Part shown: piece after piece, positions 1-6,883 of the stretch
Layout of the letters: each line of letters opens with the position of its first letter
Position numbering within the stretch: position 1 is the first letter of the stretch
Assembly: GCA_964477455.1 (NCBI GenBank)
Contig: CAYZHG010000042.1
Coordinates: forward strand, 1-14,880
Reading direction: 5' to 3'
Length of the DNA: 14,880 nt
Source: CAIOJG01 sp964477455
GTDB lineage: Bacteria > Patescibacteriota > Patescibacteriia > Magasanikbacterales > GWA2-37-8
Notes under the pieces: generated by a model
Databases searched by the model: none
What the model was told of the DNA's origin: nothing
The model's input: the letters and a program-made list of their open reading frames with translations, nothing else
Program-made: the position numbers and the translations under genes

Positions 1-1
1 T

Positions 2-586
2 CTATTTATTACCCATTTTCACATGGATCATATCTGCGGTTTGCATGCAGTATCTCGACTTGGATTAAAACAACCGTTGACGATAGTTAGTCACAAAGGA
101 CTAAATTCAATGTTAAAAACAGTTTTTAACCACCCATATGCGATGCCATTAACAGATATAAATTTTAATGTAAAAACATTGGAAGTAAAAGAAGGTAAAT
201 ATGATTTACCAATAAAATTTGAATGTTTGGAGTTGGATCACATTGACTACACTTTTGGATATAGGTTTTATTTAGAAGATAAAATTGTTTCGTATTGTAG
301 TGATACAAAACCGTGTGCCAATGATATAAAATTGGCACAAGCTGCGGACGTGTTGATTCACGAATGTGGTTATAGTGTGCGACCAGAAAATGATTTTTGG
401 GGACATACTGACCCAGAAGGAGCGGGGGAAGTAGCCAAAAATGCCGGTGTAAAAAAACTTTGCTTAACCCATTTTGGTCCCAATGCGTTTGATACCAAAG
501 CGAAAAGGTTGCTGGGAGAAAAACGAGCTAAAAAAATATTTAAAAATACGGTTGCTGCTTTTGATGGTACGATTGTAAAAATATAG
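2..586 (+). CDS. RNase Z-like MBL-fold metallohydrolase, 5'-truncated by window edge
   Basis: Metallo-beta-lactamase-fold hydrolase, probably a metal-dependent phosphodiesterase of the RNase Z/ElaC-like branch; the true substrate is unknown. The reading frame is open from base 2, and the ATG at 23 is not the start: it lies inside the zinc motif THFHMDH (HxHxDH, bases 11-31), so the gene begins upstream of the window. Later family marks follow in order: an H...GYRF segment near bases 240-270, SDT near 298-306, HECGY near 360-373, and a closing LTHFGP near 463-482 that would supply the last metal-binding His. The GYRF segment and the AADVLIHE block are what point to the RNase Z-like group rather than to beta-lactamases or glyoxalases. 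It is followed by an intrinsic terminator, so it is not part of the copper operon. Family placement is confident, exact function is not. Confidence 0.85.
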   Translation, partial: LFITHFHMDHICGLHAVSRLGLKQPLTIVSHKGLNSMLKTVFNHPYAMPLTDINFNVKTLEVKEGKYDLPIKFECLELDHIDYTFGYRFYLEDKIVSYCSDTKPCANDIKLAQAADVLIHECGYSVRPENDFWGHTDPEGAGEVAKNAGVKKLCLTHFGPNAFDTKAKRLLGEKRAKKIFKNTVAAFDGTIVKI

Positions 587-606
587 TGCATTTATAACAA
601 AAAAAT

Positions 607-634
607 CCACCCCTTTGATTGAGGTGGTTTTTTT
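607..634 (+). terminator. Intrinsic terminator after the MBL gene
   Basis: CCACC (607-611) pairs with GGTGG (623-627) across an 11-base loop and is followed directly by seven T (628-634). An A-run at 601-605 can pair with the T-run to lengthen the stem. It lies 20 bases after the stop of the hydrolase gene and just before the copper-operon promoter, so it insulates the two units. Confidence 0.85.
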
Positions 635-636
635 AG

Positions 637-665
637 TTGACAGTGGATAAGATTTCCTGTATCAT
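637..665 (+). promoter_or_regulatory. Housekeeping promoter of the copper operon
   Basis: A perfect -35 hexamer TTGACA (637-642) is separated by exactly 17 bases from a -10 element TATCAT (660-665). Transcription would start near 671-673, inside the inverted repeat described in the next entry, so a bound repressor would block initiation. It is the only strong promoter seen upstream of csoR and would drive bases 719-6221. Confidence 0.85.
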
Positions 666-690
666 AGACCTATACCTATGGTCTAGGTAT
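665..690 (+). promoter_or_regulatory. Probable CsoR operator (overlapping inverted repeats)
   Basis: ATACCTATGGTCTAGGTAT (672-690) is an inverted repeat with perfect 7-base arms, ATACCTA and TAGGTAT, around 5 bases. It overlaps a second one, TAGACC (665-670) with GGTCTA (680-685). ATACC...GGTAT arms are the usual half-site pattern of CsoR/CstR-family operators (established knowledge). The site covers the expected transcription start and precedes a csoR-like gene, so copper-relieved autorepression is the natural reading (inference). Confidence 0.75.
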
Positions 691-718
691 TAAATAAGAT
701 ATTAATAAATATTAAATT

Positions 719-994
719 ATGATCGAACCATACAAAGGAAAAATAAAATTAAGTCTGAAAAAAGCCCAAGGACAACTTAAATTATTGGACAAAATGATCG
801 AAGAAGATCGTTATTGTATTGATGTTGCCCAACAAATCAATGCCGCTATTGGTTTGCTCAAACAAATTAATATTACTATCTTGGAAAATCATTTACAAAG
901 TTGCGGTACCAATAAACTCAGTTCAAAAAGTGTAGAGGAAAAAGATCAATTCATTAAAGAGCTAATTAAAACATTTAACTTAACAGGTAAATAA
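719..994 (+). CDS. csoR: CsoR-family copper-sensing transcriptional repressor
   Basis: Small all-helical DNA-binding repressor of the CsoR/RcnR family (91 residues, the normal family length) that leaves its operator when it binds Cu(I). The Cu(I) ligand set Cys-His-Cys is present at C33, H58 and C62, in the contexts RYC and NHLQSC. Tyr32 next to the first Cys matches the arrangement in characterised CsoR proteins. The N-terminal His expected of the Ni/Co sensor RcnR is absent, and the three-ligand pattern separates it from the two-Cys persulfide sensor CstR and the formaldehyde sensor FrmR. It is the first gene of the copper operon, 53 bases behind the -10 element and just after the operator. 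No Shine-Dalgarno sequence precedes the ATG; the leader is almost pure A/T. Metal specificity for copper is also supported by the downstream genes. Confidence 0.93.
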   Translation: MIEPYKGKIKLSLKKAQGQLKLLDKMIEEDRYCIDVAQQINAAIGLLKQINITILENHLQSCGTNKLSSKSVEEKDQFIKELIKTFNLTGK

Positions 995-1032
995 TTTTTC
1001 ATTTTTCTCACTTCACTAAATAATAATTTTTT

Positions 1033-2700
1033 ATGCCAAAAATAATTCTCCCAATCCAAGGAATGCATTGTAAGTCGTGTGAAATATTAATTGAACAAAA
1101 TATTAAAAAAGTAGAAGGTGTAAAACGCGTAGAAGTGTCACATACTACCGGACAAGCTCAAGTTTATTTTGATAACAACCAACCAGATCAAAGTCGTCTG
1201 GAAAATGCCGTAGTTGAATCTGGTTATAAAATTGGAAAAAAGGAAAAGGCTGGATGGTTGTCTCAAGATGTTAGTGATTATAAAAATTTATTTTCTGGTG
1301 CGGTTGTTTTGTACTTGGCATATTATGTAGCTCGTGGTTTTGGTTTGTTTAATGTAAATGTTAATACCGAAAATAGTGGTCTAGGAGTGGTGTTTATGGT
1401 AGGTTTGGTGGCTGGCATATCTACGTGCATGGCAATGGTGGGTGGTTTGGTATTGGGTTTATCAGCTCGTCACGCGGCCTTGCACCCAGAAGCTACCGCT
1501 CAACAAAAATTTCGTCCTCATTTATTTTTTAATATTGGTCGTATCGCGGGTTTTGCGGTACTTGGTGGAATTATTGGATTGCTTGGTTCAGCCTTTAAAA
1601 TTTCGGCCGGCTTTTTGGGTGTTCTTACCTTCGTTGTTAGTATAGTAATGATTTTCCTAGGTTTAAAATTGATTGGAATTTTTCCATTTTTACAAGACAA
1701 AAATATTGCTTTGCCAAAAAGCATTGCGAAATTTTTTGGATTGGGAAATGAAAATCGTGAATATAGTCATCGAGGAGCAATGATGTCTGGTGTCGCTACA
1801 TTCTTTTTGCCATGTGGGTTTACACAAGCTATGCAATTATACGCAGTAAGTTCTGGAAGTTTTTTTCAAGGTGCTGCCATAATGGGATTATTTGCTTTGG
1901 GGACTGCACCAGGATTACTTGGTATCGGTGGCTTGTCTTCAATTTTTAAAGGAAGAAAAGCACGTATATTTTTTGCGGCCGCTGGTATTGCCGTGATTTT
2001 ATTCGGTTGGTTTAATATAAGTAATGCCACACGTTTGTTTGGTGGCGGAACTGTTAATAAACCAGTTAGCGCCGAGACAACTGATGCTCAGGTAGTTAAA
2101 ATGACGCAAGGTTTTGATGGTTATAGTCCAAATATTTTTACAGTGCAAAAGGGTCGTCCAGTAAAGTGGGTGATTACTTCAAAAACTACTTTGTCATGTG
2201 CTAGTTATATTGTGATGCCAAAATATGATATTAGTCAGCCTTTGAAAAAAGGTGAAAATATTATTATCTTTACTCCTACCGAAACCGGCGAAATTCCTTT
2301 TTCCTGTTCAATGGGTATGTATACTGGTAAATTTGTTGTTGTAGATAAAGTTAGTGCAACAAAGCCAGTGCAACAGATTGTTGATAATAGAGAAGTTGTA
2401 GCACCTGTCGTCTCAAAAACAAATAATAAAGTTCAATTGATAAAATCATTATATACTCAGATTGAAGATGTTTCACCAAATGAATTTACAGTAAAAAAAG
2501 GTCAACCAGTAAAATGGGTAATTGCTATGAATGAGCCACCAACCGGATGTATGCAAAATGTGGTGATTCGTAGTATTGGCGTGACTCAGCCGATGAATAC
2601 ATCTGGTGAGACGGTAGTGGAATTTACACCAACCGAAGCCGGTGATCTCTGGGTAACCTGCAGTATGGGAATTCATCGCGCTACTATTCACGTAGTATAA
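1033..2700 (+). CDS. HMA + SafE/DsbD-like membrane protein + two cupredoxin modules
   Basis: A 555-residue multidomain copper-handling membrane protein. Residues 1-70 form a heavy-metal-associated domain with GMHCKSC near residues 10-16. Residues about 85-335 hold six to seven hydrophobic segments resembling the TauE/SafE, UreH-like and DsbD-type membrane families. Two intramembrane Cys lie in family-typical places: C132 (STCMAM) and C261 (LPCGF). The tail is two homologous cupredoxin-like modules, about 351-440 and 465-555, sharing SPN-FTV-KG-PVKWVI, FTPTE-G and CSMG. Candidate copper ligands are C389, C425, M427 and M429 in the first and C506, C543, M545 in the second; I do not see the usual first cupredoxin His. 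Topology would place HMA inside and the cupredoxins outside, suggesting copper or electron transfer across the membrane (inference). The next gene starts 4 bases after the stop. Confidence 0.85.
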   Translation: MPKIILPIQGMHCKSCEILIEQNIKKVEGVKRVEVSHTTGQAQVYFDNNQPDQSRLENAVVESGYKIGKKEKAGWLSQDVSDYKNLFSGAVVLYLAYYVARGFGLFNVNVNTENSGLGVVFMVGLVAGISTCMAMVGGLVLGLSARHAALHPEATAQQKFRPHLFFNIGRIAGFAVLGGIIGLLGSAFKISAGFLGVLTFVVSIVMIFLGLKLIGIFPFLQDKNIALPKSIAKFFGLGNENREYSHRGAMMSGVATFFLPCGFTQAMQLYAVSSGSFFQGAAIMGLFALGTAPGLLGIGGLSSIFKGRKARIFFAAAGIAVILFGWFNISNATRLFGGGTVNKPVSAETTDAQVVKMTQGFDGYSPNIFTVQKGRPVKWVITSKTTLSCASYIVMPKYDISQPLKKGENIIIFTPTETGEIPFSCSMGMYTGKFVVVDKVSATKPVQQIVDNREVVAPVVSKTNNKVQLIKSLYTQIEDVSPNEFTVKKGQPVKWVIAMNEPPTGCMQNVVIRSIGVTQPMNTSGETVVEFTPTEAGDLWVTCSMGIHRATIHVV

Positions 2701-2704
2701 AAAT

Positions 2705-2911
2705 ATGATAAAAACTAATTTTAAAATTACAAATTTAGATTGTGAGGCTTGTATTAAATTAAGCACAATGGCGCTTAAAAAATTGCCAAGTGTTCAAACA
2801 GTAAAAATAAATCTTGAGTCTGGTGCGACAGAAGTGGAATCAAATCAGGAATTAGAATGGAAGGATATTAAAACAGCTTTGGCCGAAGTAGATAAAATTG
2901 CTGAAAAATAA
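2705..2911 (+). CDS. Small HMA-domain protein, CopZ-like copper chaperone candidate
   Basis: A 68-residue stand-alone heavy-metal-associated domain, the length of CopZ/Atx1 copper chaperones. The metal loop is NLDCEACIKLS with C13 and C16 spaced CxxC. Family members usually have GM before the first Cys; here it is LD, and the common Gly-Tyr near the C-terminus is replaced by EVDKIAEK, so it is a divergent copy. CopZ-type proteins bind one Cu(I) and hand it to the HMA domains of CopA or to CsoR, and that is the likely role here (inference from family and position). It lies 4 bases after the fusion protein gene and 10 bases before copA, so it is surely co-transcribed and probably translationally coupled. 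The acidic C-terminal half could help docking on a basic partner. Confidence 0.82.
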   Translation: MIKTNFKITNLDCEACIKLSTMALKKLPSVQTVKINLESGATEVESNQELEWKDIKTALAEVDKIAEK

Positions 2912-2921
2912 TTATTAATAT

Positions 2922-5900
2922 ATGTCAAAAAAAATTCATCTTAAAATTTCTGGTATGCACTGTGGTTCGTGCGAAAAAATTATCGACGCTGAATTGATTG
3001 GTGTACCTGGAATTATTTCTAGCAAAATTGATGCTCAAGCTGGAGCTGGCGTAGTGGAGACTGAGGATTCGGTAGCAGAGAGCGCTGTAGTCGCGGCCAT
3101 TAAAGTGGCTGGTTATGATGCTGAGATTGAACGAGTAGAAAAATCGGAAGTGGTTGAAGCGCCGGTAGTTTTTGAAAAAAAGATCGTTGATAGCCAGGCG
3201 CCATTTAAAGTAAAATTGGAATCCACAACAGTAGCTGATGGGAAAATCAGTACAAATAATGGCGAACCAAATTTTACTGGTAAAATTACTCAAAGCAAAA
3301 AAGGTGAATTTGAAATCCCTCAAGGCCGTAATGATTTAGAAAAAATTGTTCAAAATTTATTTGATGCGTCAAAAGTTGGGCAGTTGTTTAGTATGCTTAC
3401 TGGTGAGACTAATCAGATTCAATCTTCGCCGGTAGATCACTCTTTGCATAATATGTCAGCTGCTACTCTAATTGCTTCAAAGAGCAAAAATGGTGACGAA
3501 AGTGTAAATTTAAGTTTGGGTGGAATGCATTGTGCTTCTTGCGCCTTATTGATTGAGAAGAGTTTGAAAAAAGTTTCCGGCGTAAAACAAGCAAACGTGA
3601 ATTATGCTGCCGAAAAAGCCCGCATAATTTTTGATGGCAACCAAGCTAATTTAGAAAATTTAATTAAGGCAGTCAAAGACGCTGGTTATAGTGCTCAGCT
3701 TGCTAGCGCCGATCCAGAAATTGATCGTAAGAAAAAAGCTCAAGAAATAAAATCATTACAGAAAAAGTTTTGGTTCAGTTTTGCTTTTAGCGTACCGATG
3801 TTGTATTTCATGATGTTTGATTTCCTCGCTTTTTGGCCTGGAAAAGCGATGGTGCCATTTATTGGTATTATTTCATTGATTTTAACAATTCCAGTTCAGT
3901 TTGTTATTGGTGCTGGTTTTTATAAAGGATTGTGGAGTGGGCTGAAGATGAAAATGTTCAACATGGATAGTTTAATTGCAATTGGTACTAGCACTGCCTT
4001 TTTTTATAGTCTATGGCAATTGATAAATTATGTAGTGATAAATAAGTCAATTATTGGTTTGAATGGTGAAAAAATTCCGGAATTGTATTTTGAAACAGCC
4101 GCCTTTCTTATTACTTTTGTAGTGTTAGGAAAATGGCTGGAAGCAAGAGCTAAAGGCGGCACTTCGGAAGCGATAAAAAAATTAATGGGAATGCAACCAA
4201 AAACTGCCCGTGTAATCCGCAATGGTGTGGAAAAAGATTTGTCACTTGATGAGGTGATAGTGGGAGACGTCGTAGTTGTTCGTCCAGGAGAAAAAATTCC
4301 AGTGGATGGTGAAATTGTTAAAGGAAGTTCTAGTGTGGATGAGAGTATGTTGACTGGCGAAAGTATTCCTGCTGAAAAAAATGTTGGAGATAAAGTCGTT
4401 GGTGCCACTATAAATAAACATGGAAGTTTTGAATTTAAGGTTACCAAAGTTGGTCAAGAAACCGCACTGTCGCAAATTATAAAATTAATTGAAGATGCTC
4501 AAGGTAGCAAAGCGCCAATTCAAAATTTGGCCGATAATATTTCCGGTTGGTTTGTGCCTGCAGTTTTGATTGTCGCCGCGCTGACTTTTGTAGTTTGGTT
4601 TTTCTTTTTGGGAGCTGGACTGACATTTAGTTTGATGGCCTTTACATCGGTGATTGTGATTGCTTGTCCTTGTGCTCTAGGTTTGGCTACTCCAACTGCA
4701 ATTATGGTTGGTACTGGAAAAGGGGCGGAATACGGTGTGTTGATTAAGGGCGGAGAACCGCTTGAAGCGGCTTGTAAAGTGAAAGTAATTGTTTTTGATA
4801 AGACCGGTACATTGACTAAGGGTGAACCAGAAGTTACTGATACCGTTCCAATGGGTGTATATGATGAGGAGGTAGTGATTGCTGTTGCGGCCGGACTGGA
4901 AAAAACTTCTGAACATCCTTTGGCTGAAGCAATTATTAAATATGCACAAGAAGAATCTATCTCATTTGATAGCGCTACAAATTTTAAAGCAATTCCAGGA
5001 CATGGGGTGGAAGGTACAATTAATGGTAAAAAATATTATTTTGGCAATAGAAAATTAATGACTGATGTTGCTAAACTGAGTATTGAAAATGTCGAACGCA
5101 AAATGCGCAAATTAGAGGATGGTGGTAAGACGGCAATGATTTTGGCCAATGAAACTGAAGTGATGGGTTTGATTGCTGTCGCCGATACTATCAAAGATAG
5201 CTCGTTGGAAGCCGTGCAACAATTACAAAAACGCGGACTTCAAGTTTATATGATTACCGGCGACAATCGTCGCACCGCTGAAGCTATAGCCAAACAAGCT
5301 GGTATCAAAAATGTGTTAGCGGAAGTCTTACCACAAGACAAGGCTAATGAAATTAAAAAATTGCAGGATCAAGGGTTGCGTGTAGCGATGGTGGGAGATG
5401 GTATTAATGATGCACCCGCTTTGGCTCAAGCTGATGTGGGTATCGCGATGGGCTCGGGAACGGATGTGGCGATGGAAACAGGTGGAATTGTAATTATCAA
5501 AAATGATTTGCGTGATGTTCTGACAGCGATAGATTTGAGCAAGGAAACAATGAGCAAAATAAAACAGAATATGTTTTTTGCTCTACTTTATAATGTGATC
5601 GGTATTCCAATTGCGGCTCGTATATTCGTCACGTTTGGTTTGGTGCTCAAGCCTGAGTTGGCTGGGTTGGCCATGGCATTTAGTTCTATCTCGGTTGTTA
5701 CCAATTCATTGTTACTTAAGAATTTCCGCCCACGTAAGCGAAATTGGTTTTCGATGTTTGCTCCGTTCGTGATGGTCTTAATTTTTACTTTTATATTTTT
5801 ACAGTTTGGTAAATTGAGTAGTGGGATGAATGATAATCGTGTTGTCTATCCAATTTCAATTCACGAAAGTATTATTTCTAATGGTTTGAAGCGTTTGGAT

Positions 5901-6221
5901 TTATTAAGTAAAGTGATTGTGTTAGATGATAAAGGTTCGTTAAAATCTTTTTATCAAGTAAATTCAACAGATACAAAATTACAAACAATATATAGTATGG
6001 ATTTTGCACCTCAAATAATTAAAGGAGCAGAATATCAGAAAGTCTATGTTGGTGCTGACGAAGCCGAAATGATGATTGAAAATGGCTTGTTTAAAAATGT
6101 CGGTGACACAATTGATGGTTTCTTTGGTGTCAACGCAGTGATTGCTGGTATTTTATCTAAACAAAGCAATGCATTAGACAACCTACATTTTATTAGTCCA
6201 AATTTTACGCCAAAAATGTAA
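2922..6221 (+). CDS. copA: Cu+-exporting P1B-type ATPase with extra C-terminal domain
   Basis: Copper-translocating P-type ATPase exporting Cu(I) across the cytoplasmic membrane. Two HMA domains carry GMHCGSC (C14, C17) and GMHCASC (C204, C207), joined by an unusually long, low-complexity linker of about 120 residues containing an HxxHxM cluster. Core motifs follow in order: metal-site CPC at 582-584, phosphorylation site DKTGT at D626, HP at 665-666, GDGIND at 825-830, Cu(I)-site YN at 890-891 and MxxSS at 918-922. The YN plus MxxSS pair marks the Cu(I)-specific P1B-1 class. Total length is 1099 residues against roughly 750-850 in typical bacterial CopA. Beyond the last expected helix there is another hydrophobic segment near 945-962 and then about 137 residues that I do not recognise. 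Being last in the operon, it is followed by a terminator. Confidence 0.96.
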   Translation: MSKKIHLKISGMHCGSCEKIIDAELIGVPGIISSKIDAQAGAGVVETEDSVAESAVVAAIKVAGYDAEIERVEKSEVVEAPVVFEKKIVDSQAPFKVKLESTTVADGKISTNNGEPNFTGKITQSKKGEFEIPQGRNDLEKIVQNLFDASKVGQLFSMLTGETNQIQSSPVDHSLHNMSAATLIASKSKNGDESVNLSLGGMHCASCALLIEKSLKKVSGVKQANVNYAAEKARIIFDGNQANLENLIKAVKDAGYSAQLASADPEIDRKKKAQEIKSLQKKFWFSFAFSVPMLYFMMFDFLAFWPGKAMVPFIGIISLILTIPVQFVIGAGFYKGLWSGLKMKMFNMDSLIAIGTSTAFFYSLWQLINYVVINKSIIGLNGEKIPELYFETAAFLITFVVLGKWLEARAKGGTSEAIKKLMGMQPKTARVIRNGVEKDLSLDEVIVGDVVVVRPGEKIPVDGEIVKGSSSVDESMLTGESIPAEKNVGDKVVGATINKHGSFEFKVTKVGQETALSQIIKLIEDAQGSKAPIQNLADNISGWFVPAVLIVAALTFVVWFFFLGAGLTFSLMAFTSVIVIACPCALGLATPTAIMVGTGKGAEYGVLIKGGEPLEAACKVKVIVFDKTGTLTKGEPEVTDTVPMGVYDEEVVIAVAAGLEKTSEHPLAEAIIKYAQEESISFDSATNFKAIPGHGVEGTINGKKYYFGNRKLMTDVAKLSIENVERKMRKLEDGGKTAMILANETEVMGLIAVADTIKDSSLEAVQQLQKRGLQVYMITGDNRRTAEAIAKQAGIKNVLAEVLPQDKANEIKKLQDQGLRVAMVGDGINDAPALAQADVGIAMGSGTDVAMETGGIVIIKNDLRDVLTAIDLSKETMSKIKQNMFFALLYNVIGIPIAARIFVTFGLVLKPELAGLAMAFSSISVVTNSLLLKNFRPRKRNWFSMFAPFVMVLIFTFIFLQFGKLSSGMNDNRVVYPISIHESIISNGLKRLDLLSKVIVLDDKGSLKSFYQVNSTDTKLQTIYSMDFAPQIIKGAEYQKVYVGADEAEMMIENGLFKNVGDTIDGFFGVNAVIAGILSKQSNALDNLHFISPNFTPKM

Positions 6222-6231
6222 CAAAATAGCA

Positions 6232-6263
6232 AAAAACAAGGATATAATAATCCTTGTTTTTTT
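6232..6263 (+). terminator. Intrinsic terminator after copA
   Basis: ACAAGGAT (6236-6243) pairs with ATCCTTGT (6250-6257) around the 6-base loop ATAATA; A-run and T-run flanks extend the stem, and the T-run continues to 6263. It lies 10 bases after the copA stop and separates the copper operon from the sigma-factor operon. Confidence 0.88.
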
Positions 6264-6286
6264 ATACTCAAATCCGTGATAAAGTA

Positions 6287-6292
6287 TATAAT
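6287..6292 (+). promoter_or_regulatory. -10 element upstream of the sigma-factor gene
   Basis: A consensus TATAAT stands 36 bases before the ATG at 6329. No good -35 hexamer sits 16-18 bases upstream, where the copA terminator's T-run and ATACTC lie; the promoter may be weak or activator-dependent. No GGAAC/CGTC-type ECF promoter is seen, so autoregulation by the encoded sigma factor is not evident here. Confidence 0.55.
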
Positions 6293-6299
6293 GAAATAA

Positions 6300-6317
6300 A
6301 CAATCATGTATGGTTGT
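6300..6317 (+). promoter_or_regulatory. Hairpin or operator in the sigma-factor leader
   Basis: ACAATCATGTATGGTTGT is an imperfect inverted repeat with 7 of 8 arm bases matching as DNA. As RNA, ACAATC pairs with GGTTGT, including one G-U pair, around the loop ATGTAT. It lies between the -10 element and the start codon, at the expected transcription start, so it could be an operator or an mRNA 5' stem-loop. It is short and may be fortuitous. Confidence 0.35.
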
Positions 6318-6328
6318 AGTATGAATAT

Positions 6329-6883
6329 ATGGCTATAAATACAGCGAATTTTACTGATGAACAACTTGTGGTGGAGATTCGTGAAAATAACAAAGAATTG
6401 TATAGTGAAATAATGCGCCGTTATCAGACAAAGTTATCTCATTATTTAAAAAAATTCTTTCGAAGTCAGGACGAATTGGACGATGTACTGCAAGAAGTAT
6501 TTATTAAAGCTTATAAAAATCTTTACGGTTTTGACGTAGATAAGAAATTTTCTTCTTGGATTTATCGCATTGCTCACAACGAAGCAATCAATCATATCAA
6601 AAAAAATAAAAGAAAAAATATTTCACTGGACGAAACAGAGTGGGAGATAGTAGATGAAAAACTGGACTTACATGAAGAATTTGATAGTAAACAAATGGGT
6701 GAAAGAATTCAGCGGGCGATGGGTGAATTAAAAGAAAAATATCGTGAACCGTTGATTTTATACTTTTTTGAACAAAAATCGTATGAAGAAATCAGTGACA
6801 TCTTGCGTCTGCCACGCAATACTGTCGGGATACTCATCATGCGTGGTAAAGCCAAATTAAAAGATATTTTAAAATATGAATGA
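6329..6883 (+). CDS. ECF-type sigma-70 family RNA polymerase sigma factor
   Basis: Extracytoplasmic-function sigma factor of 184 residues, normal for the group, with only regions 2 and 4. Region 2 spans about residues 12-90: DDVLQEVFIKAY (51-62) is the core-binding helix and FSSWIYRIAHN (74-84) the -10 recognition part. Region 4 spans about 125-182, with a helix-turn-helix around SYEEISDILRLPRNTV and the closing RGKAKLK. A lysine-rich stretch, KKNKRKN, links the two. It would direct RNA polymerase to a small set of promoters, which I cannot identify here. The gene overlaps the next one by 8 bases (start 6876, stop TGA 6881-6883), the classic arrangement of an ECF factor with its membrane-bound regulator. 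No Shine-Dalgarno sequence precedes the ATG; another ATG at 6321 is out of frame and stops at once. Confidence 0.94.
   Translation: MAINTANFTDEQLVVEIRENNKELYSEIMRRYQTKLSHYLKKFFRSQDELDDVLQEVFIKAYKNLYGFDVDKKFSSWIYRIAHNEAINHIKKNKRKNISLDETEWEIVDEKLDLHEEFDSKQMGERIQRAMGELKEKYREPLILYFFEQKSYEEISDILRLPRNTVGILIMRGKAKLKDILKYE

Noticed and set aside
23..25. ATG at 23 as the start of the hydrolase
   Set aside because: This Met is inside the HxHxDH zinc motif, whose first His residues are encoded upstream in the same open frame.
1442..1645. Plus-strand open frame of 67 codons inside the fusion gene
   Set aside because: It is an out-of-frame shadow of the membrane domain and has no start signal or domain.
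6044..6364. Minus-strand open frame across the copA end and sigma-factor leader
   Set aside because: It runs through the terminator and promoter region and its hydrophobic translation comes from A/T-rich sequence; no independent evidence of coding.
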